Of a DNA stretch of 64,000 bases, positions 19,586-28,854 are shown piece after piece. The position numbers and the translations under genes were made by a program. How positions within the stretch are numbered: the first letter of the stretch is position 1; every line of letters starts with the position of its first letter. The DNA comes from Ectopseudomonas alcaliphila (GTDB lineage Bacteria; Pseudomonadota; Gammaproteobacteria; Pseudomonadales; Pseudomonadaceae), in assembly GCF_900101755.1 (NCBI RefSeq), contig NZ_FNAE01000002.1:152480-216479 (forward strand), given 5' to 3'. The notes below the pieces were generated by a model. That model was not told the origin of the DNA and made no database searches. It saw only the letters and a program-made list of their open reading frames with translations.

Positions 19586-21694
19586 TCAAAAGCTGTAATC
19601 CGCAGTGACGAAGAACGAACGCGGCGCGCCCAGGTACCACTGCTGGCCATCGCTGCTGGCGCTGGTCGCGTACTGGCGGTCGAACAGGTTGTTCAGCTCC
19701 AGGCCCAGACGCACGTCCGGCAATACCTGCCAGGCGATATTGGCGTCGACCACGGTGTAGCCGGGCACCTTGGCGGTGTTGGCGCTATCGGCGTAGCGCG
19801 CATCGACATAACGCGCGCCGATACCGGCGTCCACGCCACTGCCGAGGTCCTTGTTCAGCCACAGATTGGCGGTGCGCCTGGGCACGTCGGTCGGGCGATT
19901 GCCGCTGCGGTCGCCACCGCCCTCGACGAAGTCGTCGTACTCGGCACGCACGAACGCAGCATTGGCCGCCAGCTGCCAGCCCTGAGCCAGGGCCAGTTGC
20001 AGCGTGGCTTCCAGGCCATCTGCGGACTGCTGGCCGACCTGCTCGGTAGGCGAGGTCGGCGTGGCACGGCTGAGCAGCTTCTTCTTGACGATATGGTAGG
20101 CGGCCAGCGTCCACTCGCCCTGCCCACCCCAGAATGCCTGCTTGAGGCCGATTTCGCTCTGTTTGGCTTCGCTCAGATCGAACTGCTGCTGAGTCGGGCT
20201 CAAGGTCAGCAGGTTGCTCACGCCCTCGGTGCTGGTGGCGTACTGGCCGTAAAGCGACAGCTCCGGGGTCAGCGCGAAGACCAGGCCGGCGCGCCAGTTG
20301 TCGCCGCTGAGGCTGCGGTCGACGCTGCTGCCATCGATCAGGTTGTCGCGCTGGATATGCACCTGATCGCGGCGCACGCCGGTCACCAGCGACAGGCGCT
20401 CGGTCAGTTGGGTGCGGTTCTCGGCGAACAGCGAGAACTGCCGGGCCAGGTTGCGCTCGCGTGGGCCGTAGCCGAGCGGATCGGTGCTCTGGTACTGACC
20501 GCCACCGGAACCGGCGAGCGGCACGCTGTCGCTGAAGCTGCTGGCAAAGTCGTGCTGGCGGGCGAAATGGATACGGTTGTAATCCACGCCCACCACGGTG
20601 CGGCTATCGAGGCCGAACAGCGGATGCTCGAGGGTGAAGCTCTGGCGGTCGCCGACCTGTTCCTGGGTGTGCTTGATCTCGTAGAACTCGCCGCGCTCGA
20701 CCGTATCGCCCGGTTGCCAGCGATACGCCTCGGCATTGCGCCAGTAGCGCTGGGTCTTGATGTAGTAGAGCTGGTTGCTGGCGCTCAGCGCGTCGTTGAT
20801 GCGCCAGTCGCTCACCAGACGGGTGATCTGGTCGTTGTAGCGAATGTCGGCATTGGCAACGTTGTAGTTGCGTTCGCGGATGCTCTCGCGGTACTTGCCA
20901 GCCACCAGCGGCGTGCCGAGATAGCGCTCGGGGCTCTGGTCGCCATGGTCGTGGGACAGGGTGAAGCTCAGGTCGTCATGGGCGTCCCAGCGCAGGGCGG
21001 CGCTGAGTGCGACGCTGTCGGAGTCGCCCCGGTCGACCCAGCCATTGCTGGCCTGCTGGTTGACGTTGAAGCGATAGCTCAACGCATCGTTCAGCGAACC
21101 GCCGCTGTCCAGCGCGGCCTGGCGGCGGTCGTCGCTGCCGTAGCCGAGGCGTAGCTGGTTGCGGATCTCGCCCGCGAAAGGCTTCTTCGGTACCACATTG
21201 ATCACCGCGCCAGTGGCGCCTTCACCGTAAAGCACCGAGGCCGGGCCGCGCAGCACGTCGATGCGTGCCACCGACCAGGTGTCCACCGGGAAGGTCACCG
21301 TGCCGGCACCGACGTACTGACGGGTGCCGTCGTACAGTTGCATGGTCGCCGCATGGCCGGTGAAGCCGCGCGCCGACAGCGCGGTGCCGCCATTGCCGGG
21401 CGAGCCGATGCTGCTGATGCCCGGCGTGCGGGTCACCGCGTCCTGCACCGTCAGGTTGTTGCGCCCACGTACTTCGGCGCCGCTCAGGCTGGAAGTGCTG
21501 GCCGGGGTCTGCAGCGCCGAAAGCTCCAGGCGCGAGCCGGACGTGGTGGGCGTATGCAGATCGCTCGCACCTTCCTCGGCAACGTGCGCCTGGACGGTGA
21601 CGTCAGGGAGATCGACGGGCGATTCGCTGGCCGTGGCCACACCGCCAACCAGCAGCGCGAACGGCAGGGAGCAGTGGCGTAGAACCTGTTGCAC
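19586..21694 (-). CDS. TonB-dependent outer-membrane receptor under B12 riboswitch control
   Basis: About 702 residues from a GTG at 21694, giving a signal peptide (LRHCSLPFALLVGGVATASE). The open frame extends upstream through the riboswitch, which cannot be coding. The plug domain has TVQDAVTRTPGISSIG, ALSARGF and RIDVLRGPASVLYGEGATGAVINVV; a 22-strand-type barrel ends in aromatic VTADYSF. By sequence it is FhuA/FecA-like rather than a classic short BtuB. The cobalamin aptamer upstream and the BtuDFC-like genes downstream point to corrinoid uptake. A Zur-box-like palindrome near the start (21799-21831) raises the alternative of zinc control. Confidence 0.85.
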   Translation of the reverse strand: MQQVLRHCSLPFALLVGGVATASESPVDLPDVTVQAHVAEEGASDLHTPTTSGSRLELSALQTPASTSSLSGAEVRGRNNLTVQDAVTRTPGISSIGSPGNGGTALSARGFTGHAATMQLYDGTRQYVGAGTVTFPVDTWSVARIDVLRGPASVLYGEGATGAVINVVPKKPFAGEIRNQLRLGYGSDDRRQAALDSGGSLNDALSYRFNVNQQASNGWVDRGDSDSVALSAALRWDAHDDLSFTLSHDHGDQSPERYLGTPLVAGKYRESIRERNYNVANADIRYNDQITRLVSDWRINDALSASNQLYYIKTQRYWRNAEAYRWQPGDTVERGEFYEIKHTQEQVGDRQSFTLEHPLFGLDSRTVVGVDYNRIHFARQHDFASSFSDSVPLAGSGGGQYQSTDPLGYGPRERNLARQFSLFAENRTQLTERLSLVTGVRRDQVHIQRDNLIDGSSVDRSLSGDNWRAGLVFALTPELSLYGQYATSTEGVSNLLTLSPTQQQFDLSEAKQSEIGLKQAFWGGQGEWTLAAYHIVKKKLLSRATPTSPTEQVGQQSADGLEATLQLALAQGWQLAANAAFVRAEYDDFVEGGGDRSGNRPTDVPRRTANLWLNKDLGSGVDAGIGARYVDARYADSANTAKVPGYTVVDANIAWQVLPDVRLGLELNNLFDRQYATSASSDGQQWYLGAPRSFFVTADYSF

Positions 21695-21798
21695 GTGAGT
21701 GATTCCGGTTTTTTTAGGGAAGCCGTCAGGGCGCTCCAAGCCCTTTGCGTGCGAGTTGAAAGCGGTCAGCTTTGACTCTTTGCAGTCGGTGACTGAAG

Positions 21799-21831
21799 CG
21801 ATAATGTTACTGTTATAACATAACATTATCG
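21799..21831. promoter_or_regulatory. AT-rich nested palindrome resembling a Zur operator
   Basis: Perfect 11-nt arms CGATAATGTTA / TAACATTATCG surround TGTTATAACA, itself a perfect palindrome; the core GTTATAACATAAC resembles gammaproteobacterial Zur boxes. It stands 105 nt upstream of the receptor start and overlaps a plausible -10 element on the minus strand. It is exceptional in this GC-rich region. Confidence 0.5.
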
Positions 21832-22040
21832 TTTTTCGCAGGCAGCCGAAATTAGGCTCGAGACGTTCGTCCAGGCCTGAGGAGGAGAGGTTCTTGTAGC
21901 GGAAATGGCGCGCCATATTGCTTCCATCGCAAAGAGAAAAGGCACGGCAATCCGATGGAAATGCGCAACAGCAGACGGGGGCACGGCGGCGCCCTACTGG
22001 AGTCAACGCCCGCCCACCGCGGGTTGCCAGACAAAATGAC

Positions 22041-22208
22041 TCCAGGCCGGTCTCCGGGCTTGCGAGGGTCATGAACGCATCGCCTTCCCATGCGCGTGGC
22101 GCACAGTGGCGTATCGATGCGGTCGCTCGCTTACCGTTGCGGGGGCAGCGTCGGACTTCAACCGACTTCCCGTTTCACCTCACGCGCGGCGGCGTGAGAC
22201 ACCTGAAG
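22041..22208 (-). ncRNA. Cobalamin (B12) riboswitch upstream of the TonB receptor
   Basis: Read on the minus strand, the order is: a leader hairpin; aacgggaagtcgg; the B12-box core GCTGCCCCCGCAACGGTAAG; gccactgtg; gggaaggcg; and the closing agcccggagaccggcc. This is the canonical order of Cbl aptamer elements. It begins ~510 nt before the receptor's GTG and ends ~350 nt before it, an unusually long distance. It should repress receptor synthesis when adenosylcobalamin is abundant. Confidence 0.9.
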
Positions 22209-22346
22209 CGGGCGGATATGACCATTCGCACCCGCTCAAGTCAAGGCGCGGGGGCAATTGTGGGAGGCGCTTTGGCGGCCGTAAGTCCACTCGTGGGTTG
22301 GACTCAGGCGTAGGGTGGACAACGCGCAGCTTGTCCACAACGGCGA
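22209..22346. repeat. Gap with single REP half and gtagggtgg hairpin
   Basis: Between the ferredoxin-like gene stop and the riboswitch, a gtgggaggcgctttggcggc REP half (about 22259-22279) and a gtagggtggaca.../...tgtccac hairpin (about 22310-22338) are visible. The hairpin may end the transcript of the ferredoxin-like gene. No gene is supported. Confidence 0.55.
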
Positions 22347-23045
22347 CTAGTTTCCGCCCTGCTCGTCGATACGCAAATCCGGTAGCGCCCTACCAGCTAC
22401 CAGGCGCTCATCGACCAGACGGATCACCGCCGCCTCGTCCTGGATGCCGTACCACTCGCCCTGTGGATAAAGACTTGCGGTCGGCCCCAGGTCGCAGGGG
22501 AACTGGCACTGGCTGCGGGTGATATGCACGCCGCCGTCGCACTCCAGCTTGCCGGCGGCCTTGAGCCGCTGGCGCAGGGTTTTCCACAGGCCCAACGCCC
22601 CCTTGCGCGTGCAGCGCGGGCCGTTGCACAGCAGCAGGCGCTGCGCATGCGGCGGAATCTGCGACCAGGCATGGTGCGCCGGCACGGGCGGCACATCACT
22701 GCAGGGCAGATGCGTTTCGCGCCGTTCCAGCAACGCGCCCAGGCCATCGAGCCAGACATCCTCCAGCGCCGTGCAGACAACGAACACCCCCGCCCCATCG
22801 CCGCGCTCGGCGATACGCTCGCGCAGCCAGTCCCGGTGCGCGGCATCGGCGCGCGGCTCCAGATCCACCACCAGCAGCGGTCGTGGCGCCTCATCGATGG
22901 CCTGCCAGAAGCCGTCCTGCTCGCTGTCCTGCAGATGCGCCTCGCCCAGCAGTGCTTCGACGCGCTGCTGCAGACGCTCGGCCGATGCCCCACGACCAAG
23001 GCCGGGGCCGATGAACAGAACGCGGGCGTAGGGGGCTTGGCTCAT
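22347..23045 (-). CDS. (2Fe-2S) ferredoxin-like (thioredoxin-fold) protein of the cobalamin locus
   Basis: 232 residues from the ATG at 23045, which has GGAG 8 nt upstream. The N-terminal half begins YARVLFIGPGLGRG and looks like a CbiX/chelatase-type alpha-beta domain or a degenerate relative. The C-terminal half has the thioredoxin-like ferredoxin cysteine set: LLLCNGPRCTRKG and later TRSQCQFPCDLGP, enough to hold a 2Fe-2S cluster. Genes of this type are found in Pseudomonas cobalamin regions. An electron-transfer role for corrin synthesis or cobalt reduction is plausible but not shown here. Confidence 0.75.
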   Translation of the reverse strand: MSQAPYARVLFIGPGLGRGASAERLQQRVEALLGEAHLQDSEQDGFWQAIDEAPRPLLVVDLEPRADAAHRDWLRERIAERGDGAGVFVVCTALEDVWLDGLGALLERRETHLPCSDVPPVPAHHAWSQIPPHAQRLLLCNGPRCTRKGALGLWKTLRQRLKAAGKLECDGGVHITRSQCQFPCDLGPTASLYPQGEWYGIQDEAAVIRLVDERLVAGRALPDLRIDEQGGN

Positions 23046-23456
23046 GACGGTCTCCAGAACGGGCCGGCAGTCTAGCCGCTTCGGCACGATGGCCATACCC
23101 CAACATGTCGACTCCGCACGGCTGGGGTGTTATCCGGTCTGACCGGTGATTTTGGCAATCGCCGCGCCATTTTCACGGGATAACCCCGTATCACCATGCT
23201 CCATCGGCAACAGCCAGACGCTTACGAAAACTGCCTGACCAGCGGTCATTAATCTGCATTAAGGCGCTCTGTTTCGGGCTTTTCAACGTATCTAATCACG
23301 ACTCGACTGAGGTAACGCGCCAGACGGGGGCTTGCCGGGTAGAAAAATTGCGCTTAGCCTGAACTGGTCAGACCGGTAATACCATAAAAACAATCTGGCG
23401 TTCGCTTCTGGGCCTCCGTGAGGGCATGGATGACGCGCCGAACGGAGACCTCGACG
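23046..23456. promoter_or_regulatory. dctA upstream region with two FadR/GntR-type operators
   Basis: 411 bases without a gene. ccggtctgaccgg (23134-23146) and actggtcagaccggt (23363-23377) are near-identical palindromes of the TGGT-N3-ACCA type bound by FCD-family GntR regulators. The second lies ~80 nt before the dctA ATG, suited to promoter control. A GntR/FCD regulator gene follows dctA. Confidence 0.55.
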
Positions 23457-24788
<1,332 letters not shown>

Positions 24789-24904
24789 TGACAACCCGGG
24801 CCTGGTCTGCTCTCATCGCCAAGCCGCAAAGCGTAGCCGGCTGTGAGCGTGGCTATGCCCGGGCGTGCGCTGGCACTCATCGTTTTGCGGTTTAGGGAGG
24901 CCCC

Positions 24905-25594
24905 ATGTTTTCGTCATCCAAGCTGGTCGACGCGGTAGTCCGCAAGTTGCTCGCCCCCATCGAGCAGGGCCTGTGGCCGGCAGGCCAGATGCTGCCGGGC
25001 CAGCGCGAACTGGCCGAGCAGATGGAGGTCAGCCGTCCCAGCCTGCGCGAGGCGATCACCATCCTGGAAACCCTGGGCGTGGTGCGCTCGCTGCCTGGCA
25101 AGGGCGTCATGGTGCTGGAGCGCCAGGGCGCCGCGCTGCCCGAGGTGCAGGCGCCGCCCAGCGCGACCACCGCCGACGTGCTGGAGCTGCGCTACGCGCT
25201 GGAGCCCTTCATCGCCGGCCTGGTCGCCCAGTCGCTCGACGGTGCCGAACTGAGCCAGCTGCGCCTGTTGCTGCTGGACATGCGCGAGGCGATCGAGGAT
25301 GGCGACATGCGCGCCCTTGCCAGCGCCTACACCAGCTTCCACCGCAAACTGGTGGCACTCAGTTCCAACCCGATCTTCCTCAGCGTGGCCAAGCAGATCG
25401 GCGGTGCCCTGGAGCAAAGCGACCAACTGATCCGGCACAACCCGGACTACGCCGAAGACATCCTTCAGGAACACGAGGCGATCCTGCGCGCCATCCGCCG
25501 CCAGGACAGCGAGCAGGCCAGCCAGGCGATGCGTCAGCACATTCTCAACGAAGGCACCCGCCTGAACATCAACCTCCGCGTACCGCAGGCGTGA
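24905..25594 (+). CDS. GntR-family regulator, FCD subfamily
   Basis: 229 residues. The N-terminal winged helix (LPGQRELAEQMEVSRPSLREAITILETLGVV) is typical GntR. The C-terminal FCD/FadR domain starts LELRYALEPFIAGL, with metal-ligand histidines in SFHRKL, EHEAI and RQHIL. It is probably the repressor of the dctA gene upstream, whose promoter has TGGT-N3-ACCA palindromes (inference). RBS gggagg stands directly before the ATG. Confidence 0.88.
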   Translation: MFSSSKLVDAVVRKLLAPIEQGLWPAGQMLPGQRELAEQMEVSRPSLREAITILETLGVVRSLPGKGVMVLERQGAALPEVQAPPSATTADVLELRYALEPFIAGLVAQSLDGAELSQLRLLLLDMREAIEDGDMRALASAYTSFHRKLVALSSNPIFLSVAKQIGGALEQSDQLIRHNPDYAEDILQEHEAILRAIRRQDSEQASQAMRQHILNEGTRLNINLRVPQA

Positions 25595-25679
25595 GCCTCA
25601 CGCCGCCTGGCTTGCCTGGCAGCAGCCGGCCGGTACCTCGACGCGGCCTGCAGTCCGGAACCCATCGACAGGTGTGATC

Positions 25680-26399
25680 ATGAATCTTGCCGATCAGCCA
25701 ACCCGCCGCGCGAGCGTCGGCGGTGGCAAACCCACCAGCCATTTCATCTACCAGAGCATTTACGCGGCGATCCTCAACCGCCGTCTGACACCCACCGCAA
25801 AATTGGACAAAAACACCCTTGGGCGCATCTTCGGAGTCAGCGGCTGGACGGTACAGCGCGCCCTGACCCGGCTGGCCGAAGAAGGCGCGGTAACCCTGGA
25901 ACCGCGGCAGATCGCCCAGATCACAAGGCCCAGTGAGCAGCAGGCCCACCAAGTGCTGGAAGCACGCCTTCTAGTCGAAACAGAGGTCATTCGCCTACTC
26001 GGTACGCGTCCGGCGGACGCACGCCTGAACGAGGTGCATGCGCTGGTGGAAAACCAGCGGGCCTGCCTGGCCGCTGGCGATGGCGCGGGCCTGATCGAGC
26101 AGGCCGGGCAGTTTCACCTGAAACTGGCGGAACTGGCCGGCAACACGCTGCTGCTCGAGTTTCTTCGCGGCCTGCTGTCGCGCGCCTCGCTGAATGTCGC
26201 CCTGAGCCGGGGCGTGGTCTATTCGGCACAGACCTGCGAAGAACACCTGGCGCTGATCACGGCGCTGGAAGCGGGCGATATTGCCCACGCGACCCAACTG
26301 CTGATCGACCACCTGCATGGCGTGTTCGACAGGATGTGCTTTGCGCCCACGCCGACGGCTGACCTGCATGCCGCCTTCAAGGTCAGACGCACGGCCTGA
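25680..26399 (+). CDS. GntR-family regulator, FCD subfamily (second copy)
   Basis: 239 residues from the ATG at 25680; a GTG 6 nt earlier is equally in frame. Winged-helix region: IYAAILNRRLTPTAKLDKNTLGRIFGVSGWTVQRAL, then an FCD domain with histidine ligands (QAGQFHLKLAEL, CEEHLALI, LIDHLHGV). It is not closely similar to the preceding GntR protein. Relatives regulate purine, amino-acid or organic-acid use; the effector cannot be named. It ends 70 nt before the convergent cobK. Confidence 0.85.
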   Translation: MNLADQPTRRASVGGGKPTSHFIYQSIYAAILNRRLTPTAKLDKNTLGRIFGVSGWTVQRALTRLAEEGAVTLEPRQIAQITRPSEQQAHQVLEARLLVETEVIRLLGTRPADARLNEVHALVENQRACLAAGDGAGLIEQAGQFHLKLAELAGNTLLLEFLRGLLSRASLNVALSRGVVYSAQTCEEHLALITALEAGDIAHATQLLIDHLHGVFDRMCFAPTPTADLHAAFKVRRTA

Positions 26400-26469
26400 T
26401 CAAGCATCGCGGTTCCCCAATTCCCGCAGACAGCGGTGAATCAGCCACGCCCAGCAGCGGCACCCTGTA

Positions 26470-27195
26470 TCAGAGCCGCTGCTGCAACACCTCCCATAAT
26501 GCCTCCATCTCGGCGAACTCCCGATCTACCGCTGACAGCGCCGGCCGACGCAACAGCAGCACCGGCAAACCCAGCTCGCGGGCGGCCTGCAGTTTCGGCT
26601 CGGTGGAGGCGCTGCCGCTGTTCTTGCTCACCAGCACGTCGCAGCGGATACGGGCGAACAGTGCGCGCTCCTCGTCCAGGGAGAACGGCCCGCGTGCGCC
26701 GATGATCTCGGCGCGCGGCGGCGCCGGCTCGCTCTGCAGGCAACGTACCGTCCAGTGCTGGTGCTCGGGAATCTCATGCAGATGCGCCAACGGCTCGCGC
26801 CCGGAGGTGAAGAATGGCCGTTCGAATGGCGCCAGCGCCCGGGTCAGTTCATTCCAGTCGTCCACCTCGCGCCAGTCGTCGCCGGGACCGGGCTGCCAGC
26901 CAGCCCGACGCAGCGCCCAGCAGGGCACACCCGCGATCTCGGCGGCGCGGGCGGCGTTATGGCTGATCTGCGCCGCATAGGGATGGGTCAGATCGAGCAG
27001 CAGTTCGATGCCTTCGCTGGCGATAAAGGCCGCCAGGCCGTCGGCGCCGCCAAAACCGCCGACGCGCACGCGGCAGGCCAGATCGTCCGGCACCCGGCCG
27101 AGGCCGGCCAGACTGTAGACCGTCTCCGCTCCCAGCCGGCGCGCCAGGCGTAGGGCCTCGGCGGTACCGCCAAGCAGCAGGATACGCGCCGTCAC
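26470..27195 (-). CDS. cobK: Precorrin-6A reductase CobK
   Basis: 241 residues. It reduces precorrin-6A to precorrin-6B with NADPH. Diagnostic features: [17 protein letters not shown] at the N-terminus, [32 protein letters not shown] and the C-terminal [14 protein letters not shown]. The GTG start overlaps the cobL stop by 4 nt, so the two are co-translated. Confidence 0.93.
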   Translation of the reverse strand: MTARILLLGGTAEALRLARRLGAETVYSLAGLGRVPDDLACRVRVGGFGGADGLAAFIASEGIELLLDLTHPYAAQISHNAARAAEIAGVPCWALRRAGWQPGPGDDWREVDDWNELTRALAPFERPFFTSGREPLAHLHEIPEHQHWTVRCLQSEPAPPRAEIIGARGPFSLDEERALFARIRCDVLVSKNSGSASTEPKLQAARELGLPVLLLRRPALSAVDREFAEMEALWEVLQQRL

Positions 27196-28394
27196 GGTTT
27201 ATAGGCCGCCAGCAGGGTGATCGGCAGCGCCGCGCGCCAGGTGTCGAAGCCACCCAGCGGCTGCGCCTGGGCCACGGTCAGGCGCAGCAGCTCGCCGCCA
27301 TGCTGTTCGCGGAAGGCCACCAGCGCCGCCTCGCTCTGAATCGTTACCGCATTGGCCAGCAAGCGCCCACCCGGCTTGAGCGCGGCCCAGCAATCATCCA
27401 GCACACCAGGCACGGTGACGCCGCCGCCGATAAAAATGGCATCCGGCGCCGGCAACCCGGCCAGCGCCTCGGGTGCATGCCCGGCTACCAGTTGCAAGCC
27501 GGGTACGCCGAGGGCATCGCGGTTGTGGCGGATATGATCCTGACGCCCTTCGTTGGCCTCGATGGCGATGGCGCGGCAGGCCGGATGCGCGCGCATCCAT
27601 TCGATGCCGATGGAGCCGCAACCGGCGCCGACGTCCCACAACAGCTCGCCGGGCAGCGGCGCCAGGCGCGCCAGGGTAACGGCGCGCACATCGCGCTTGG
27701 TCAGTTGTCCGTCGTGACGGTAGGCCTCGTCCGGCAGGCCGCAGGTCGGCGGAAGTAATTGCGCTCCGGCGTCGGCCAGGCACTGCACGGCCAGCAAGTT
27801 GAGATCGGCGCCTCGCGGCAGGTTCCAGCTTTCAGCCAGACCATCGATGCGGCGCTCGTCAGCAGCGCCGAGGTGCTCCAGCAGGGTGATCCGGCTGGCA
27901 CCGAACCCGCGCGCACGCAGTGCCTCGGCGACCTGCGCGGGCGTGTCACCGTCGGCGCTCAACACCAGCAGGCGCACGCCGGGAAACAGCCGTGCGTTGA
28001 GCGTGGCCAACGGCCGACCGACCAGCGACAGCACTTCCACCTCCTGCAATGGCCAGCCCAGACGCGCCGCCGCCAGCGACACCGACGACGGTGCCGGCAG
28101 CACCAGCAGCTCATCGGCCGGCACCTGGCGCGTCAGGCTGGCGCCAACGCCGTAGAACATCGGGTCGCCACTGGCCAGCACACACACCGCCTCGCCACGC
28201 CGCGCCAGCAGCGGCTGCAGGTCGAAGGGGCTGGGCCAGGTTTCCCGCTCACCACTGATGCAGGGCGGCAGCAAGGCCAGCTGACGCGGCGCGCCGACGA
28301 TGCGCGCGGCCGCCAGCAGCGCGCGGCGCGCGGCCTTGCCCAGACCGGGGTAGCCGTCTTCGCCGATGCCGACCAGGGTCAACCAGGGTTTCAT
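27192..28394 (-). CDS. cobL: CobL (CbiE-CbiT fusion): precorrin-6B methyltransferase/decarboxylase
   Basis: 400 residues from the ATG at 28394 (gagg 8 nt upstream). The N-terminal ~200 residues are a tetrapyrrole methylase (CbiE): [27 protein letters not shown]. The C-terminal ~200 residues are a Rossmann SAM methyltransferase (CbiT): [28 protein letters not shown]. Together they methylate C5 and C15 and decarboxylate the acetate at C12, giving precorrin-8X. It diverges from the riboswitch-controlled cobG operon but shows no aptamer of its own in the short upstream gap. Confidence 0.94.
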   Translation of the reverse strand: MKPWLTLVGIGEDGYPGLGKAARRALLAAARIVGAPRQLALLPPCISGERETWPSPFDLQPLLARRGEAVCVLASGDPMFYGVGASLTRQVPADELLVLPAPSSVSLAAARLGWPLQEVEVLSLVGRPLATLNARLFPGVRLLVLSADGDTPAQVAEALRARGFGASRITLLEHLGAADERRIDGLAESWNLPRGADLNLLAVQCLADAGAQLLPPTCGLPDEAYRHDGQLTKRDVRAVTLARLAPLPGELLWDVGAGCGSIGIEWMRAHPACRAIAIEANEGRQDHIRHNRDALGVPGLQLVAGHAPEALAGLPAPDAIFIGGGVTVPGVLDDCWAALKPGGRLLANAVTIQSEAALVAFREQHGGELLRLTVAQAQPLGGFDTWRAALPITLLAAYKP

Positions 28395-28463
28395 CCAATG
28401 TCCTCGCACAGGCCCGACGGACCGCCTGTCCGCGCTCCGGGCAAAGCGGGCATAATAGCGCCT

Positions 28464-28745
28464 TCGTCGGTGCCCTTGAGTCGATACGACTCAGTAAAGG
28501 GCCTAAGGAAACTCTGAAATAGTCGTCATTCCCGCGCAGGCGGGAATCCAGAATCTCAGTACTACCTGGGCTCCCGCCTTCGCGGGAGTGACGGTAAATG
28601 GCCATTTCAGAGCTTCCCCAAGAGGGAACACGGTTCACCGTGGCTGCCCCCGCAACTGTAAGCAGCGAGTCCAATGCAATCGGCCACTGGGTAACCGGGA
28701 AGGCGCAGCGGATCAAGACCTGTCAGCCAGGAGACCTGCCGACGA
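28464..28745 (+). ncRNA. Cobalamin riboswitch upstream of cobG, interrupted by a foldback repeat
   Basis: The closing helix is tcgtcgg (28464-28470) with ccgacga (28739-28745). Downstream of the insertion the canonical elements run in order: gggaacacgg, GCTGCCCCCGCAACTGTAAG, gccactggg, gggaaggcg, and gccaggagacctgcc. The first aptamer stem (ggtgccctt...aaaggg) is separated from the rest by the ~111-nt palindromic element at 28507-28617. This makes the aptamer ~282 nt instead of ~165-170 as in the other two in the window. Confidence 0.88.
28507..28617. mobile_element. MITE-like foldback element inside the riboswitch
   Basis: The termini ggaaactctgaaat (28507-28520) and atttcagagcttcc (28604-28617) are inverted, with one mismatch in 14. 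Inside, two copies of the cattcccgc...gcgggaat-type palindrome also face each other, so the whole 111 nt folds back on itself. No coding capacity. A half copy of the inner repeat occurs at 33333-33358. Confidence 0.65.
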
Positions 28746-28854
28746 ACGCTGGTCGCGAGTGCCAACATCGGGCGGGGTGTACCGATGCCATGGAGTCCCC
28801 CTGTGGGCGGATTTCGCTGGTTCGGTCGCCGCGTCGTTATCCACAGGTGACCCC

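Noticed and set aside
21695-22072. An N-terminal extension of the TonB receptor frame
   Set aside because: It runs through the cobalamin aptamer and the AT-rich palindrome. The signal peptide begins at the GTG at 21694.
28588-28854. An N-terminal extension of cobG
   Set aside because: It lies in the riboswitch and its insertion; CobG similarity begins after 28855.
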